Shown here: piece after piece, positions 1 to 12,051 of the stretch | Numbering within the stretch: position 1 is the stretch's first letter | How the letters are laid out: each line of letters opens with the position of its first letter | Assembly: GCF_030864355.1 (NCBI RefSeq) | Contig: NC_083398.1 | Location: 2,046,001 to 2,110,000 of the forward strand | DNA: 64,000 bases | Direction of reading: 5' to 3' | Source: Cutaneotrichosporon cavernicola | Taxonomy: Eukaryota > Basidiomycota > Tremellomycetes > Trichosporonales > Trichosporonaceae | Program-made: the position numbers and the translations under genes | The notes under the pieces: model-generated | Told to the model about the DNA's origin: nothing | What the model saw: the letters and a program-made list of their open reading frames with translations, nothing else | The model's database searches: none

Positions 1-3000
1 TCGAGGAAGAGAATCTTGTATGCCCAGATGATGCGCTGTTTTTCTGTTTGGGCGCGCAGCCAGTGCGGCCACTTGTAGGTTACCAGCTCGTATTGGAAGC
101 CGTATTTTTCTGCAAAGGCGGGGAGGAAGCGCAGGAAGGTGGGCGAGAGGAAGTTTTCAATAAACCAGAACTTTACAGTGCTGTCTGTGTGTTTGAGGAC
201 GGAGAGGATCATGATGGAGGCGAAGCGCTCGTAGAGGAGTCCCGAGGCGACCGTGAAGATGTTGATGTCGGCGTGGCGGGAAGCCGGCTTGGTAGGAGCG
301 GGTGCGAGGCCGACGAGGGACTTAAGCCTGTTGTTAGCGGGTGGGCGGAGGGGTGGAGACGGGTGAGTGGAGACGGGTGGATTGAGGGGGGTGGGTGAGA
401 GGTGAGTGGACAAGTGGAGACGGTGGGAGAAGAAGGGGGAAGTCGGGTGAAGGAGGTCTGGAAGATGGTGACTCACTTGGACACGATACTGCCCGCGAGT
501 GACTCGGCCACCTCCTCGCCCACAAGCACGTCGGCGTCCTCCATACCCGCCCGCCGCAAGAAGCGGGGGTACAGCGTCATGCCGTCGAAGCTGTCCACGC
601 GGATCTTCGTGCCGCTAACATTGGCTGGTGGCGAGTCCCACCCGTCTGCCCCGGCGCTCTCAATCTCGAACACTTCGCGTCCGCGGCCGGGCCGGATCGC
701 GAAATCGTACACGCCCGGCCGCGCCTTGAACTGGAAGTAGCCGAGGTTGGCCATGACCTGTGTGTCGCTCATGGTCTCGTTGGCAGTCGAGAGCTGGAGC
801 TGCAGACCGCGCGGCGCGATCGAGGCGGCCTCGCGCGCATGCCCGTCAACCACTAGGAGCTTGAGGTCAAATGCCACTGTTGTTGGAGAGGAGAGGGTCG
901 AGAGCAGGATGTTGTCCAGGTCGAGCGGGGAGTCTTTGGGGCTCACGATCCACGACGGGCTCACTTCCATCCCCAAAGTGTAGATGGGGGTTGAAGGGAG
1001 ACCATGGAATGTCGGGGCGGGGAGAACCTCGTTGCCGTCCACGTCGAAGGTTAGGCAGGTGCGGAGGGCGGAGCGGTAGAACCGCTTCACCTTGAAGTCG
1101 TCCATCTGGATGTCTGGGTCGAGCCAGACTGTGGTTGACACGCTGTCGAGCGACGAAATCCACTGGATGAGTGCCGACCATCTCTGCGCCTCCTCGGACA
1201 CGGGGTCCAGCACCGCCGCGACGCGCACAAGCGCGCCGTCCTTGTTACCGACCGAGAACGAGCTGTCGTCAGTTGTCATTCCTCCCTAAAGCCCACATCT
1301 CGCCCTCGTCGATGCTCTCGTAGCTGCGCGACCGCGAGGGCTGCTGCTGGATCCAGATGCCCTCAGAGCCGTGCGGGGTGTATGCGGCAGCAATGACCGA
1401 CGACGCGACCGCGACCATGTCCGCGAAGTGGTCCCTGCGGTGAGCTGTGATCAGAGTCTATTAACTCACCTTGACATGTCGGCGTCTGCGAAGTAAGTCT
1501 TGAGGAGACTCACGACAGGCTGCACACGCTTGCGCAGCTCATACGCCTCGAGCGCGACAAAGTCCTCCGCCGTGAACTGCTGGACTGAAAGCACGCGGCC
1601 GTTGACCAGCAAACCCAACCCCTTGAGACCGAGCACGTCGGCGACCTGCGACCCGACGGTTTCCCAGAACCGGGCGGCGAGAGCCGTGTCCGGGCCGCTC
1701 CAGCCCTCCTCCACGAAGGAGTTGAGCGGCGCGTTGGGGTCGGCGTTAGCGCGGATCTCTCCCACCTCCACAAGGTTAGTGCGGATACGCGCGACCTCCT
1801 CCATCATGTCAAGCAAGTCCCCGGCCTTGACGGAGCTGTCCTCCTTGGCGGTCAGCTGGAAGAGGACGGTGCTGAGGCGCGGACCGGGGAGGTTCTTGGA
1901 CGCCTCGTTGGGGACGTGTACGAAGGAGACACGGGTGGCGCTACCTTCCCGATCGATGTTTCGCAGCGCACCCTCGAGCAAGGCGTGGCCGTCTTTGCTG
2001 TCCAGGTCGCCGACGATCCAGATGGAGAGAGGGGTAGCCCTGGTGGCCTCCTTGGGATAGATGAACTGCTTGGCCAGCACCGCCGCCTCGTCCTCGAACA
2101 CGTCGAGCACGCTCACTGCGCGCAGCTCGTTGTCCGGCGACGGGAGGATGACCTTGTTCCGCCGCTTTCCCGTCGTTGGGAGGTCGTAAAAGAACGTGCT
2201 TATCGACTCCTGGGTTGGGCCCTCGTCGTTCCGGATCGACTCCTGGAGGTACACGAGCTGCGAGCTGATAACCTGCTGCAGCTGCATCGTCCATTGCTGC
2301 GGTCAGCTGACTACAAACATCATCGCTCACATGCTGCATCGCCGAGTGGATGCCGTTGACGAAGAGGTGTCCGGTCGCTGAGTCGGCGGACATAGCTCCC
2401 AGGCGCTCGAGGTACGCCTTGGTGGTGTTGAGGCGCTCGCCGAGCTCGGGCGACGCGAGGACCTCGTCAAAGCTCAGTACCTCTTCACCCTCCTGCTTGG
2501 CCTGGTTGTACATGCCGTCGTAGAGCTGGCGGACGACGCCGAGATCGACGGTCTTGGTCTTGGTGTCCTGGTTGGACATGACAATGGCGGTGATCAGCTG
2601 CAGCGCGGACATCGAGCCCTGCGTGTCCGCGAGGTAGTAGAACACGCGCGCCATCTGTGCGGAGGGGCCGTCAAGTGTATCAAACATCGGTACGACGCCC
2701 ATGTGGATAGGCAGGTTGCGCTGGACGAGCTGGGAGATTGAACTGGCGAGCATCTCGGCGCCACGCATGCTCGCCAAGTCGAGCACGGAGATGGCGTTCC
2801 AAGCGTTCAGCCGCACATAGTGCAGCTGGCCGGGGTGGATGGGGCGGAGGAACTGGGGTTAACTCTCCCACAGCGGTAGACATACGGATTGTACAGTGTT
2901 TGGCCAGCGCGAGTACGTGATGTCCTTCTCGAGGTCGTTGAGGAAGACGACCACGCCGCCGCCTTCAGGGCGGTCGCTGGCGTCCACGAGGCCCTCGAGC

Positions 3001-4277
3001 GGGTCAACCTCGGTGGCCGCCTCGCCGACGATCGGGTCCGATATTAGCTCGTATGCGTGCTTCGGGGACAGCCCGATTGCCATGAGCGACTTGATCCAGT
3101 GGCGCTCACGTCGCACAATCGAGAGGAGGCTGAACGCGTTCATGTCGCGGTCTTGCACCGCCCGCCCGTTAATGTATAGCGCCGGGCCGAGGGGGTGCTT
3201 GAACCCCAGGCGGAAGACGCGGGATCGGATGGCCTGCGGCACCTCGACCTTGCGCGCGAGCGCCGCGGCATACTTGGGAATGTCCTGGGCGAGGGCGACG
3301 AACGCAGCCATAGGGTCAGACGCGGCCTTGATCAGAGCCGTCGCCGCGACACCGATATCTGGCGTCAGCCGGTGGTGGGAAGTGAGAGGGAGAGGAGGAG
3401 GGGAAAAGAGGTTTGTTGGGTATGGGGAAGACCAGGCTCACTCTTAATCTCGGGCTTCGTCAACGGCGGCTCACTCCAGGGATCCTTCCCGAGCACACTT
3501 TCGAAGCGATCCTTCTCCACATACATCCCTTCATCCCCCGTCCCGACGGTCTGGCGATCATCCACCACGAGGTAGTCTGTCTTCTTGAGCGCCATTTCGA
3601 CGCCGTAGCCAGACAACTTTGTCCTCTCCCCTCCCTCTTGGGAGGTGTACCGGACGGCATAGGAGAAGGTCGGATGCGCCGTATAAAACTCGTCCAGGAC
3701 CTCCAACAATGGCAGCGCTGCCGGCGTGGGAGAATAGTAGAGGACTGCTGAGAGTAGTCCAGGTCCCCGGGTGCGGTCGAAGGGATCTGGTTCGATGTGT
3801 TCGGGAGTATAGTTGGCTGCTTCGATTCCACGGGAGACGGCACGAGAGAGAGGTTCCGCATCGCAGTAGACTGAGCCGTGGAATTTGACCCACGCGTCGC
3901 AGGGAACGTCTTCTTCATTGGCGGAGAAGGCGGCGGCGATACGGGGGGCAGCTGTATGCAGCGATAGGGCGAGCTGGAACGTGTCCCTCTCCCCAGTTAG
4001 GAGGGCATGCGTGTCCAGTAACGAGGTGGCGCGGTCTAGCGTCTCCTGCGGGGTTAGAGTCAAGGGAGCGAGGTGGAAGGAGAGCAGGTGGAGGATGTCG
4101 AAGTAGGATGATGGGGACTCGTCGTATGCCACTTCGCTACCATTAGCTTCGTTGGGAGAGGACCAACAGGATCTCAAGGAGGAGAGGAGGCGTGGGCCAG
4201 GCCGTCTCGACTGACACGCTCAACGGCGGAGCAGCGAGGACCGTGACCGCGGCGAGGAGTGCCGCTAGCCATCTCAT
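1..4277 (-). CDS. UGGT: UDP-glucose:glycoprotein glucosyltransferase, 3' end beyond window
   Basis: ER-lumen folding sensor that re-glucosylates high-mannose glycans on misfolded glycoproteins for another calnexin cycle. Start at 4277 gives a signal peptide ([17 protein letters not shown]) and then the family opening [17 protein letters not shown] read eight exons: 4277-4168, 4136-3442, 3358-2886, 2852-2331, 2296-1470, 1434-1297, 1262-477 and 327-1, about 1,292 residues so far. Thioredoxin-like repeats fill most of it, then the beta-sandwich ([26 protein letters not shown]), then the start of the GT24 catalytic domain ([43 protein letters not shown]). The DxD motif and ER-retrieval tail would lie outside the window. 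The first intron is 31 nt (4137-4167); removing it restores the family-like string [16 protein letters not shown]. Five of seven introns are 31-35 nt. Exon joins are inferred from frame and homology. Confidence 0.95.
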
Positions 4278-4541
4278 GTTGTGCTGAGCAGATGAGCCTT
4301 GCTTAGATGTCTGAACAGGGAGGTATCGGTTCAAGGTGACGTGCTGAGGTTTCGACACGTGGAGGTGTGGAGCCCCAGCATTTCAACGGCACAATCTCCA
4401 GAGTTTCATCACCCGTTCGTATGACTACTAAAAAATCAATGCCGCGCTTGAAATCAATAGCGTGGGGTATACACAATAAAGAGAGACGAGTCAGAGTTTA
4501 AGCGTGGGGCTCGTGATGTCGTTCGGCTCGTGATGTGCGTC

Positions 4542-7500
4542 CTAGTTGTACACGTTCGACCGCCGGACAGTGGATAAGATCGAGCTTGCGCGCGAGCGGA
4601 TGGACGCGCCAGGCGTGGTCGGCCGGATGGGGGTTGCAGGCGTGACGCGGCCAGACTCGTGGTTGTGCCCGCCCACAGTGTGTCGCCCGTCGCAGCATGC
4701 CCGGACGTTGTCCAAGCCCTCAAAGGAATCGTCCAGGTCATCCTCCTCCACTTCCTCCTCGTAGCCGGTCGTGGTCGTGATTGGCGCACCCTTGTACGCT
4801 CCCTTGTACCGGTGCCCGCCATAGTGCGGAGATGGCACGGCGTGGCGCCGCATGTAGGAGTCGGCGGCATTGGAGGCGCGAGCACGCATGCTCGATGCAC
4901 GGCCACCCGCGCTCATGGCGCTGGCTGGACGCGGTGGCTGCGCACGTGGGGTCGATAACATCTCCCGGTCCACACTGCGCACGCTCAACCGGCTCATGCT
5001 CTTGGCCGGAGAGCGTAACGCACCATGCTCGTCGGGTATAACGCTGAGCCGGCGCGGCCGCTCGGTCGTGACGCGCGCAGCGAGTGTGCCGCTGGGCGCT
5101 CCCGCGCCCTGCTGCAGCAGGAAGTTGAGTGCCGAGAGCCACAGATCGTGCCTTTCCTTCGTAGGAGCCGTCAACTGGATCTCGCGGCCAAGCGTCGAGA
5201 TTACGATGCTCTTGACGTATAGGCCTGGCGGGGTCGCGTTGAAGTCGTCAATCTCGCGGATAGCCGAGATGTACACGCTCTTGGCCTTGGACTCGGTAGT
5301 GGAACCTCCTCCAGGGTCCTGCGACGACCAGTAGAGCGTCTTCGTGTACGGATGAACCCAGAAGAAGCGCTTGTGGCGATTCTCGGACATGCCGCGGCCA
5401 ATGGTCCGACGCGTGTACTTGTGAAGATACTCGCCGATCATGGTCTGCGTGATTGCGTGAATTGTAGCCGGGTCGGTTGAGGGCTGCCGAGTTGCCCCGC
5501 CGCGCCGTTGAGCGACAAGGCTGTCGACAGACGACGTGAAGGACGGGGCGCCCTCACGCAGCTCGCGGAGGTCGGTGACGCTGGAGCTTGCCGATGTGTA
5601 ACCGCTCATCGTGCTCTGGCGGGGGTGTTCATTAATGACCTGTGTTGCCTTTCGCTTGACGCTCTCTCTAGACTTGGCCCAAGCATCGACCTCTGCAGGC
5701 CTCGAACCACCCTGCGATCGGAGGCTCGCTTTCGAAACCTCCCTAATAAGTTTCTGGGGCGGGTGGATGGTCGCCGTGCCGTTCGCGACACGGATAGCTG
5801 GGCCAGCAGAGGAGGGCGCGGACCGGCGAGTGCGGCTGTACGTCGAACCAGTTGGGGAGACGGCGCGCGCGATGTCGTCGGCAGGAGACAAGGCGCGGGT
5901 GATCGGGACTGGCGGCGGGCCCATGGACATCTTCTTGACCAGAGTGCCTGGCGGAGGGGGTAAAGTGGGAGGAGGGGGCAGGTGCATCTTAGGAGGGCGC
6001 GAGCGGTCAGCAGACGGGGTAAGGGGGGTTGGTGGTTCAAGCGCGTCGTCGTCACCCTCGGCGGACAGATCGCGAGAGCGGGGCACTCCAGCGACAGGGT
6101 TGCCCTCGATGAGACGGGGAGACCGCGAGCGTTCCCGAGGTGGAGGCGGCGACTTAAGGAAGTCGTAGTTGGCGCCAGGAGATACGCGGAACAAGCCAAG
6201 GTCGGGAGCGCGAGGGGAACCTGGTGAGACGGTGGGAGGGGGAACGTTGAGTTGCCTGGTAGTCGGAGTGAGGGCACGGTCGCGTGTGGGAGTCTGGGTG
6301 CGGCCACGAGCAGGCGTCGCAGGAGTCTCGGTGACTGTCACAGGTGCGTCCCTGTAGACAATCTTCTCGACGATCTTCTCGACAGGCAGCTCGCGGACAA
6401 CCTCCTTCTCGACGATGCACTCGACGGGCACCTCCTTGATGACTTCGACCTGGACCTCTTTGATGATTTCGACTGGAACCTCCTTGGTGACCTCCTTGAT
6501 CACCTCGACTTCCTTGATCACCTCCTTGATCACCTCGACAGGGACCTCCTTGATGACCTCCACCGGCACCTCCACCGTCTTGATGACCTCCTTCTCCACA
6601 ATCTTCTCGACCTCCACAGGTCGGTCAACAATCTTCTCGACAATGACCTCGACAAGTTTATCGACGAAGACCTCCTTGATGACCTCCTTCTCCACCACCT
6701 TCTCCACAATCTTCTCGACCTCGATGGGCACCTCGATGGCCTTCTCAACGATGCGCTCAACGATGACTTCCTTGGGTACCTCGACCGTCTTCTCGACGAT
6801 CTTCTCCACCTCGACGATGCGCTCAACGGGGACCTCGACAGGCACCTCGACCTTGGTCACGACGATCTTCTCGACGATCTTCTCGACCTCAACGATTCGG
6901 TCGATGGGCACCTCCTTGACGACTTCCCTTTCGACAATTCTTTCGACGTCGACGTTGACTGGAACTCGGATGATCTTCTCGACTTCCTTTTCAACAGTGA
7001 CAATCTTGGGGACCTCGACTTGGCGCTCGACGACCTTCTCGACGACCTTCTCGACCTCGATGATCTTGGGCACCTCGACGATCTTCTCGATCTCGACAGG
7101 TTTCTCGACAATCTTCTCGATGATGACCTCGACGGGCCGATCGATGATCTTTTCGACAATGCGGTCAACTGGGACTTCTTTGATGACCTCCTTCTCGACG
7201 ATCTTTTCGACCACGACAATCTTGTCAACAGGCCTGTCGACAAAGACCTCCTTGATGACGATCTTCTCGACTTCGAAAGGCTTCTCGACAATCTTCTCGA
7301 CCTCGATCTCCTTGATGACCTCGACTGGGACCTGTTTAATGACCTCGACAGGTACCTCCTTGATGATCTCCTTTTCGACGATCTTCTCGACGATGACCTC
7401 GACTGGGCGGTCGACAATCTTCTCGACAGTGACCTCCTTGATGATCTCCTTCTCAACGATGCGGTCAACAGGTACCTCCTTCTCGACGATCTTCTCAACG

Positions 7501-10062
7501 ATGCGGTCGACCAGCACCTCCTTTTCGACAATCTTCTCGACAATGACCTCGACCGGGCGGTCGACGACCTTCTCGACAATCTTCTCGACAATCTTCTCGA
7601 CAGGAACCTCCTTGATGACCTCCTTCTCCACGACCTTCTCGACACTGACCTCGACGATCTTCTCAATGGGAACCTCCTTGATAACTTCCCGAATGACCTC
7701 GCGGTCGACGGGGACTTCGACAACGCGCTCGCGCACCTTGTCGCTCGACTTCATGCGAGATATCCGGCGGGCCTCGTAGAATCCAGACCCGGCTGCCACC
7801 GCGCCGAGACCCAGCCCAAGCGTGGCACCGACGCCGCCACCCAGGCCGCCAAGACGGCGCATCGAGGAGGCGCGATCTTCGTCACTGTCGTCGTCAGAGG
7901 CGCTCGACTCCTCGCCCGCGGTGGCCGTAGCGTACGCTTCGGTGTCCGTGGGCAGCTCGGACTGCGTCTGCACAGGCGTGAGAGTGCCGACGGTCTCGCG
8001 GGCGTCCTCAAAGTCGGTATCCGCGTCAGTCGTGTCCGTGCGGAAGCCATCGGCGGTGGGAGGGCGTGGAGGAAGAGGAACGGTGCGTGAGTTCGGAGTG
8101 ACCTCGTCTGCGAGGTCTCGAGTTGAGGGAGGTTCCATGGAAGGAATGGAGGGGCGCATAGTCTCTGACGGGCGTATAGTTGCAGTATCACGGCGCGACC
8201 ACTCGTCGTCCTCTGTCATGACGCTGGCATCGGCATAAGACGACGATGATTGGGACAGCTCAAGTGCCAGGGGAGCGCCAGTGGCTCTGAGGTCTTGTGA
8301 CCGGCGTGAGAAGTCGAGAGAGAGGCGAGTTGCGTCGAAGCTGGCATCTGAGAGGTTGCGCGAGTGCGTTGGGGAGTCGTTGTCAAAGTCGTCGCCAAGA
8401 GAATCGGCGAGATTACCGCGACGAGCAAGAGGAGAAGCGTGCTCCGGCGAGGCGGCGCGGTCGGCACGAAGGAGGTCGGGCGTGCCCAGTGAAGACTGGA
8501 AGCTGACATCAGCCGCGGACCCGCTTGCACTGAGGCCAGAGTTGGACCGGGGGAAGCCGAGCTTTCTGGTAACGGTAGAGCCGACGCCGCGCCCGCCGCG
8601 ACCACGGCGTCCACGACTAGGGGTCTTGCTGCCGCGCGCTCTAAGCGTGGGCTCGTCGCCGCCGCCAAAGGAGCCGAACTCATCGACGTCTTCGGCTGGC
8701 TGCCGAGCGTCAAGTTGCTCCTTGAGCAGAGCAATCTCCTGCTGGGCCTTCTCATACTCGATTCGCAGTTCTTCGGCGTACATCTCGCCCATGGGCGAGC
8801 GTGACATGGACCGGTTGGGAGTGTTGTCCGGCGAGTCAAAGTCGGACGCGTACAGCTGCGAGGGGGACAGAGCGTTGTCATTGGCGTCAAAGCCCGGGCG
8901 CTTCCTGAACTGCATGTCATCACCAAACACGTCGTTTGATGAGTCCTCGTTGGTGAAAATGTGGACAAGAGGGCTGCCCTCACGCACGCCGCGCTTGTCG
9001 AGACTCTCCTTGTCCTTGCGCATCCTTGTGAGATCGTTGAGGAGGTCGCTCTTATCCCGGGTGAGGCCGGCGTGGGTCTTGCGAGCGCGGGCCATCTCAG
9101 TCTCGTGCTTGACCTTGAGCTCCTCGACCAAGTCGCGGTGGCGCTCAGCTTCCAGTTTGTGGGTTTCGGCGGCCTCTCGAACGGCAGCAAGCGTCTTGGT
9201 GAGACGGTTTTGCTCTGTTGTTGCCTTGGTCAGGTTGCCCATGACATCGCTGTGCTGGCCGCGGAGCTCCTGAAGGTTGACCTCGAGACTCCAGTTGACG
9301 TCCTTGAGTTGTTCTGCGCGTCAGTTCAATGTTCCCCCGTCGCAAGATATGACGCACCTGCGTTGGCCTCAGCGGTGCGCACAGAAGTGACGAGGGTGTC
9401 GCGCTCGCCCTCCCATGCATCCTTGGACTCGGCGAGGGTGCGATCACGCTCGTTGACGAGGGCCTGTAACCTGCGCACCTCGAGCAACAGGTTCTGGCCG
9501 ATCTCGGTAGCGAACTCCATATCCATTGCGCGGTGCTGGTTGACGTTTCGTTGCCGCCGCGTGAGGGTGCTTGGTGGTGGCCCACCATCGTTGGCCTTGA
9601 CGGGTGTGACTGGGACGGGCACGGGAGTCACGGCCACGTCCAGGAACTGTCGGGTTAGTTGGGTGCGAGGCCGAGCCAATGTCTCACCTCTGAGCCATGG
9701 AGATCCCTCATGCTGTCCTGGTTGTCAGACTCCCAGCCCTTCATGGCATCCTCAAGTTCGCGGAGCTTGGCGTGCGTCTCCTCGCTGATCTCGCCGTCAT
9801 GTTGCTCCTCGCCCAGGGTTTTGATTCGGTCCTCGAGCTCACTCTGCTGAGAGAGCAAGCGCTGGCCGAACGAGCCCACATTTGCGAGTTGGCGCGACTT
9901 GTCATCGAGGATGGCTTGGAGTCGTGCGCGAAGCGAGGTGGGGTTAAGATCAGGTGTGAGGAGCTCTGGGGAAGGTGTTTGCTCCAACGAGCTGGTTATC
10001 ACAGCATCTGGCCGGTGCTGTGGCCTTCTCGCCGCCGCAGGCGACGTGAATGGGTCGTCCAT
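4542..10062 (-). CDS. NUM1: NUM1/ApsA/Mcp5-like cortical anchor with C-terminal PH domain
   Basis: Large cell-cortex protein of the family that anchors dynein and mitochondria to the plasma membrane for nuclear positioning. Three exons (10062-9688, 9646-9358, 9313-4542; introns 41 and 44 nt) give 1,811 residues. An in-frame TAG lies three codons upstream of the ATG, which supports this start. The N-terminal 420 residues are coiled-coil rich (LRIEYEKAQQEIALLKEQL), then Ser/Pro-rich disorder, a Gly/Ala hydrophobic patch (about 715-745), and a very long V-E-K-I repeat (about 750-1210). The PH domain at about 1505-1625 is the meiotic-cortex type: MIGEYLHKYTRR, HKRFFWVHPYTKTLYWSS, REIQLTAPTKERHDLWLSAL. 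The tail is basic and serine-rich. The family assignment rests on the PH domain plus the coiled-coil architecture; the repeat itself is not diagnostic. Function is inferred from yeast Num1 and Aspergillus ApsA. Confidence 0.88.
6355..7740. repeat. Degenerate V-E-K-I/V-I-K-E coding repeat inside NUM1
   Basis: About 460 codons on the minus strand built from four- to eight-residue units such as VEKIVEK, EVIKEVPVE and DRPVEVIVEK, with Val, Glu, Lys and Ile making up nearly everything. At DNA level this is an imperfect repeat of GAGAAGATCGTC-like words. The unit varies at almost every copy, so it is old or under selection rather than a fresh microsatellite. Because the words contain few stops in any phase, both strands stay open here, which creates spurious antisense frames. 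Confidence 0.95.
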
Positions 10063-12051
10063 CAAAGGCTATGCCCTAGACGACAAGGACAGTTGCAGTT
10101 GCTGAACTAGGCGCGTGTTGAATGTTGGGGTGGAACACCCTCAGCAGCGGAACGCGTGGTATTGATGAAGTGGGATGGGTGATGATCGAAGGAGGACTGG
10201 CGGAAGCGTGGGCAAGGGCTGTTTTGGAGTAAGCTTCGGAAATTGGGGGCAAGAGTAACAGTGAGGGAACGACGATGAGATGATGGGATCTAGAGAAGGC
10301 AAGATGAGAAGTTGGCGATGGGAGTGTGTGGTTTGTGAAGGATGGGGAGCGGGTCAACAGAGGAGGGAGTAGAGAAGGGCTAGTTATCGTCGTGTGACCC
10401 AGCACGCTGACCGAAGGCTCGCTTCCCTCTAACCCTCTACTGTACGGGGCATCTGGAAGGGTTGGTTGGTGTGTGTGCCGCCTAAGGCGACTGGCGACGA
10501 CGCATGGGCCTCTGAGCATCCACCAACGCATAAACCCAATCTCTCCGACTCTCCACCCAGCATTCATCAACGTGTTCGGCACAGTCTAGTAGACGGAGAG
10601 AGCGACACGAGGCAGCACTAGTTCCACTCTCTCGGACGGTGTGGGTGCCAGCGAGGGGAGCAGCATTGGCGTCTTTGACGCATGGATCCATGACAAGGGA
10701 GGCCAAAGAGACGTCCTGTGGATCCGAGTGGGTAGCGAGAGGGGACAAGGGATTCGAAGCAGGGTGAAGGAGGGGTTGTTTCGAAAGTTGAACTTGACCA
10801 TACATGGGGTCATGGGATTCCTACTGACCTTTGAAAACGGCCGTGTGCCGCGGTTGTTGTTTGGGGTAGCTGCCGCCAAAGGGGAAGGTGGAAGAAAAGG
10901 AACGTTGTAGGTATTTGTGGTTGGTGTGGGGGAGAAGCTAAAGAGGGTGGGTGGTTGTTGTGATGGTGTTGGTTATTGTTGTGATGATGTTGGTGAGTGG
11001 AATGATGATGTTGAACGTTGAATAGTTACTAGTTTGATATCGTTGAACAAAGAGATGTGATGTATGAGAAGTGGAAGTTGTAATGAGAATGTTGTTGACA
11101 TGAACATGAAATGAGACGGAGAAGGCTGGCTAGCTTAGTTTGTCGAGCTGGGTCAAAGTGCTTGGTTGGTTTCTTGGTGACGGGATAACCACGGGCCATG
11201 GGTCAATGGGCAGCCAGCACAACAGCCAAAGGTTCAAAGTATAAGGGTCTGTGACCCCTGTCCAGCATGCCCAGGTGTTCAGGTCTGATGAGGGAGACAG
11301 AGACGTGCGGATGAAGATTGATTAACAACACCCATTGGGTTTTGGCTTGTCTACTAAAGGCAATCGGGTTGCCCTTGGAAGCACGTCGTGGGATCGTGGG
11401 GCAGATTCCTACTTCCTGCCAAACGCGCACAACCAGGCACTAAAGGCAAAGATACCATTTAACAACGCGACTTTCAACCACGCGAGATTGAAGATATCTG
11501 ACGTAAATACACGCGAGCTGGAGAGTGATCGGGTCAACCTATAGGGAACTTCGTCCTAGTGATGAGGAATGGAGGTTGAATAACAAAGGGAAACAGCGGG
11601 TATACAGTACAGTATATGTGACGTGTGACGCGTATGGGTAAAGTGGAGGGGGTTGAGAGAGGGAGGGATCTACGTGTTCGGCATCCCATAGTGACCCTCG
11701 GACCCCCCCTCGCCTAGTTACCTTGTATCATATAGCTGGTCAAGTCATCTATTACCGTAATGTAAAGTAGTAGCTATCGCTAATAAGAGCCACTCGCCCT
11801 CCGCCACACCCGGAATCCATTCCACCGCATTTTCCCATTCTCCCAGCCAGCAGTCAGCTGCAGTCAGTCTCATCCGTCCTCACTTCCCTAACTCTTCCTC
11901 TTCCTCCTCCTCTTCCTTTTTCCCACCTCTCACCGTCTCTAACCCAGTAGAGCTCGGCTTACACCTCCTTAGACCTTGACCCAACAGCAGGCCCAAGAGA
12001 CTGCACCACTCTCCACTTGACTGACTTACCTCAAATACCCCCACTCCCAAC
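10063..12051. other. Divergent 2-kb intergenic region, NUM1 / het-c
   Basis: No convincing gene. The minus strand carries CAA/CAT-rich sequence at about 10,900-11,100, typical of a fungal 5' leader for NUM1, with donor-like (AAG|GTCAGT near 10,828) and acceptor-like (CTAG near 10,074) sites that could bound a 5'-UTR intron. On the plus strand a long CT-rich tract at about 11,880-11,950 sits 100-170 bp upstream of the het-c start, as is common in fungal core promoters. Short frames here have no family resemblance. Confidence 0.6.

Noticed and set aside
6252..8090. 612-codon plus-strand frame rich in Leu and Asp
   Set aside because: It is the antisense of the NUM1 V-E-K-I repeat. The repeat words contain almost no stops in any phase, so all frames stay open; the protein is pure composition with no domain, and the minus-strand product continues into a clear PH domain.
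10076..10582. 168-codon minus-strand frame upstream of NUM1
   Set aside because: Low-complexity Ser/Pro/His sequence typical of a translated fungal leader; no start context or family resemblance. More likely 5' untranslated sequence.
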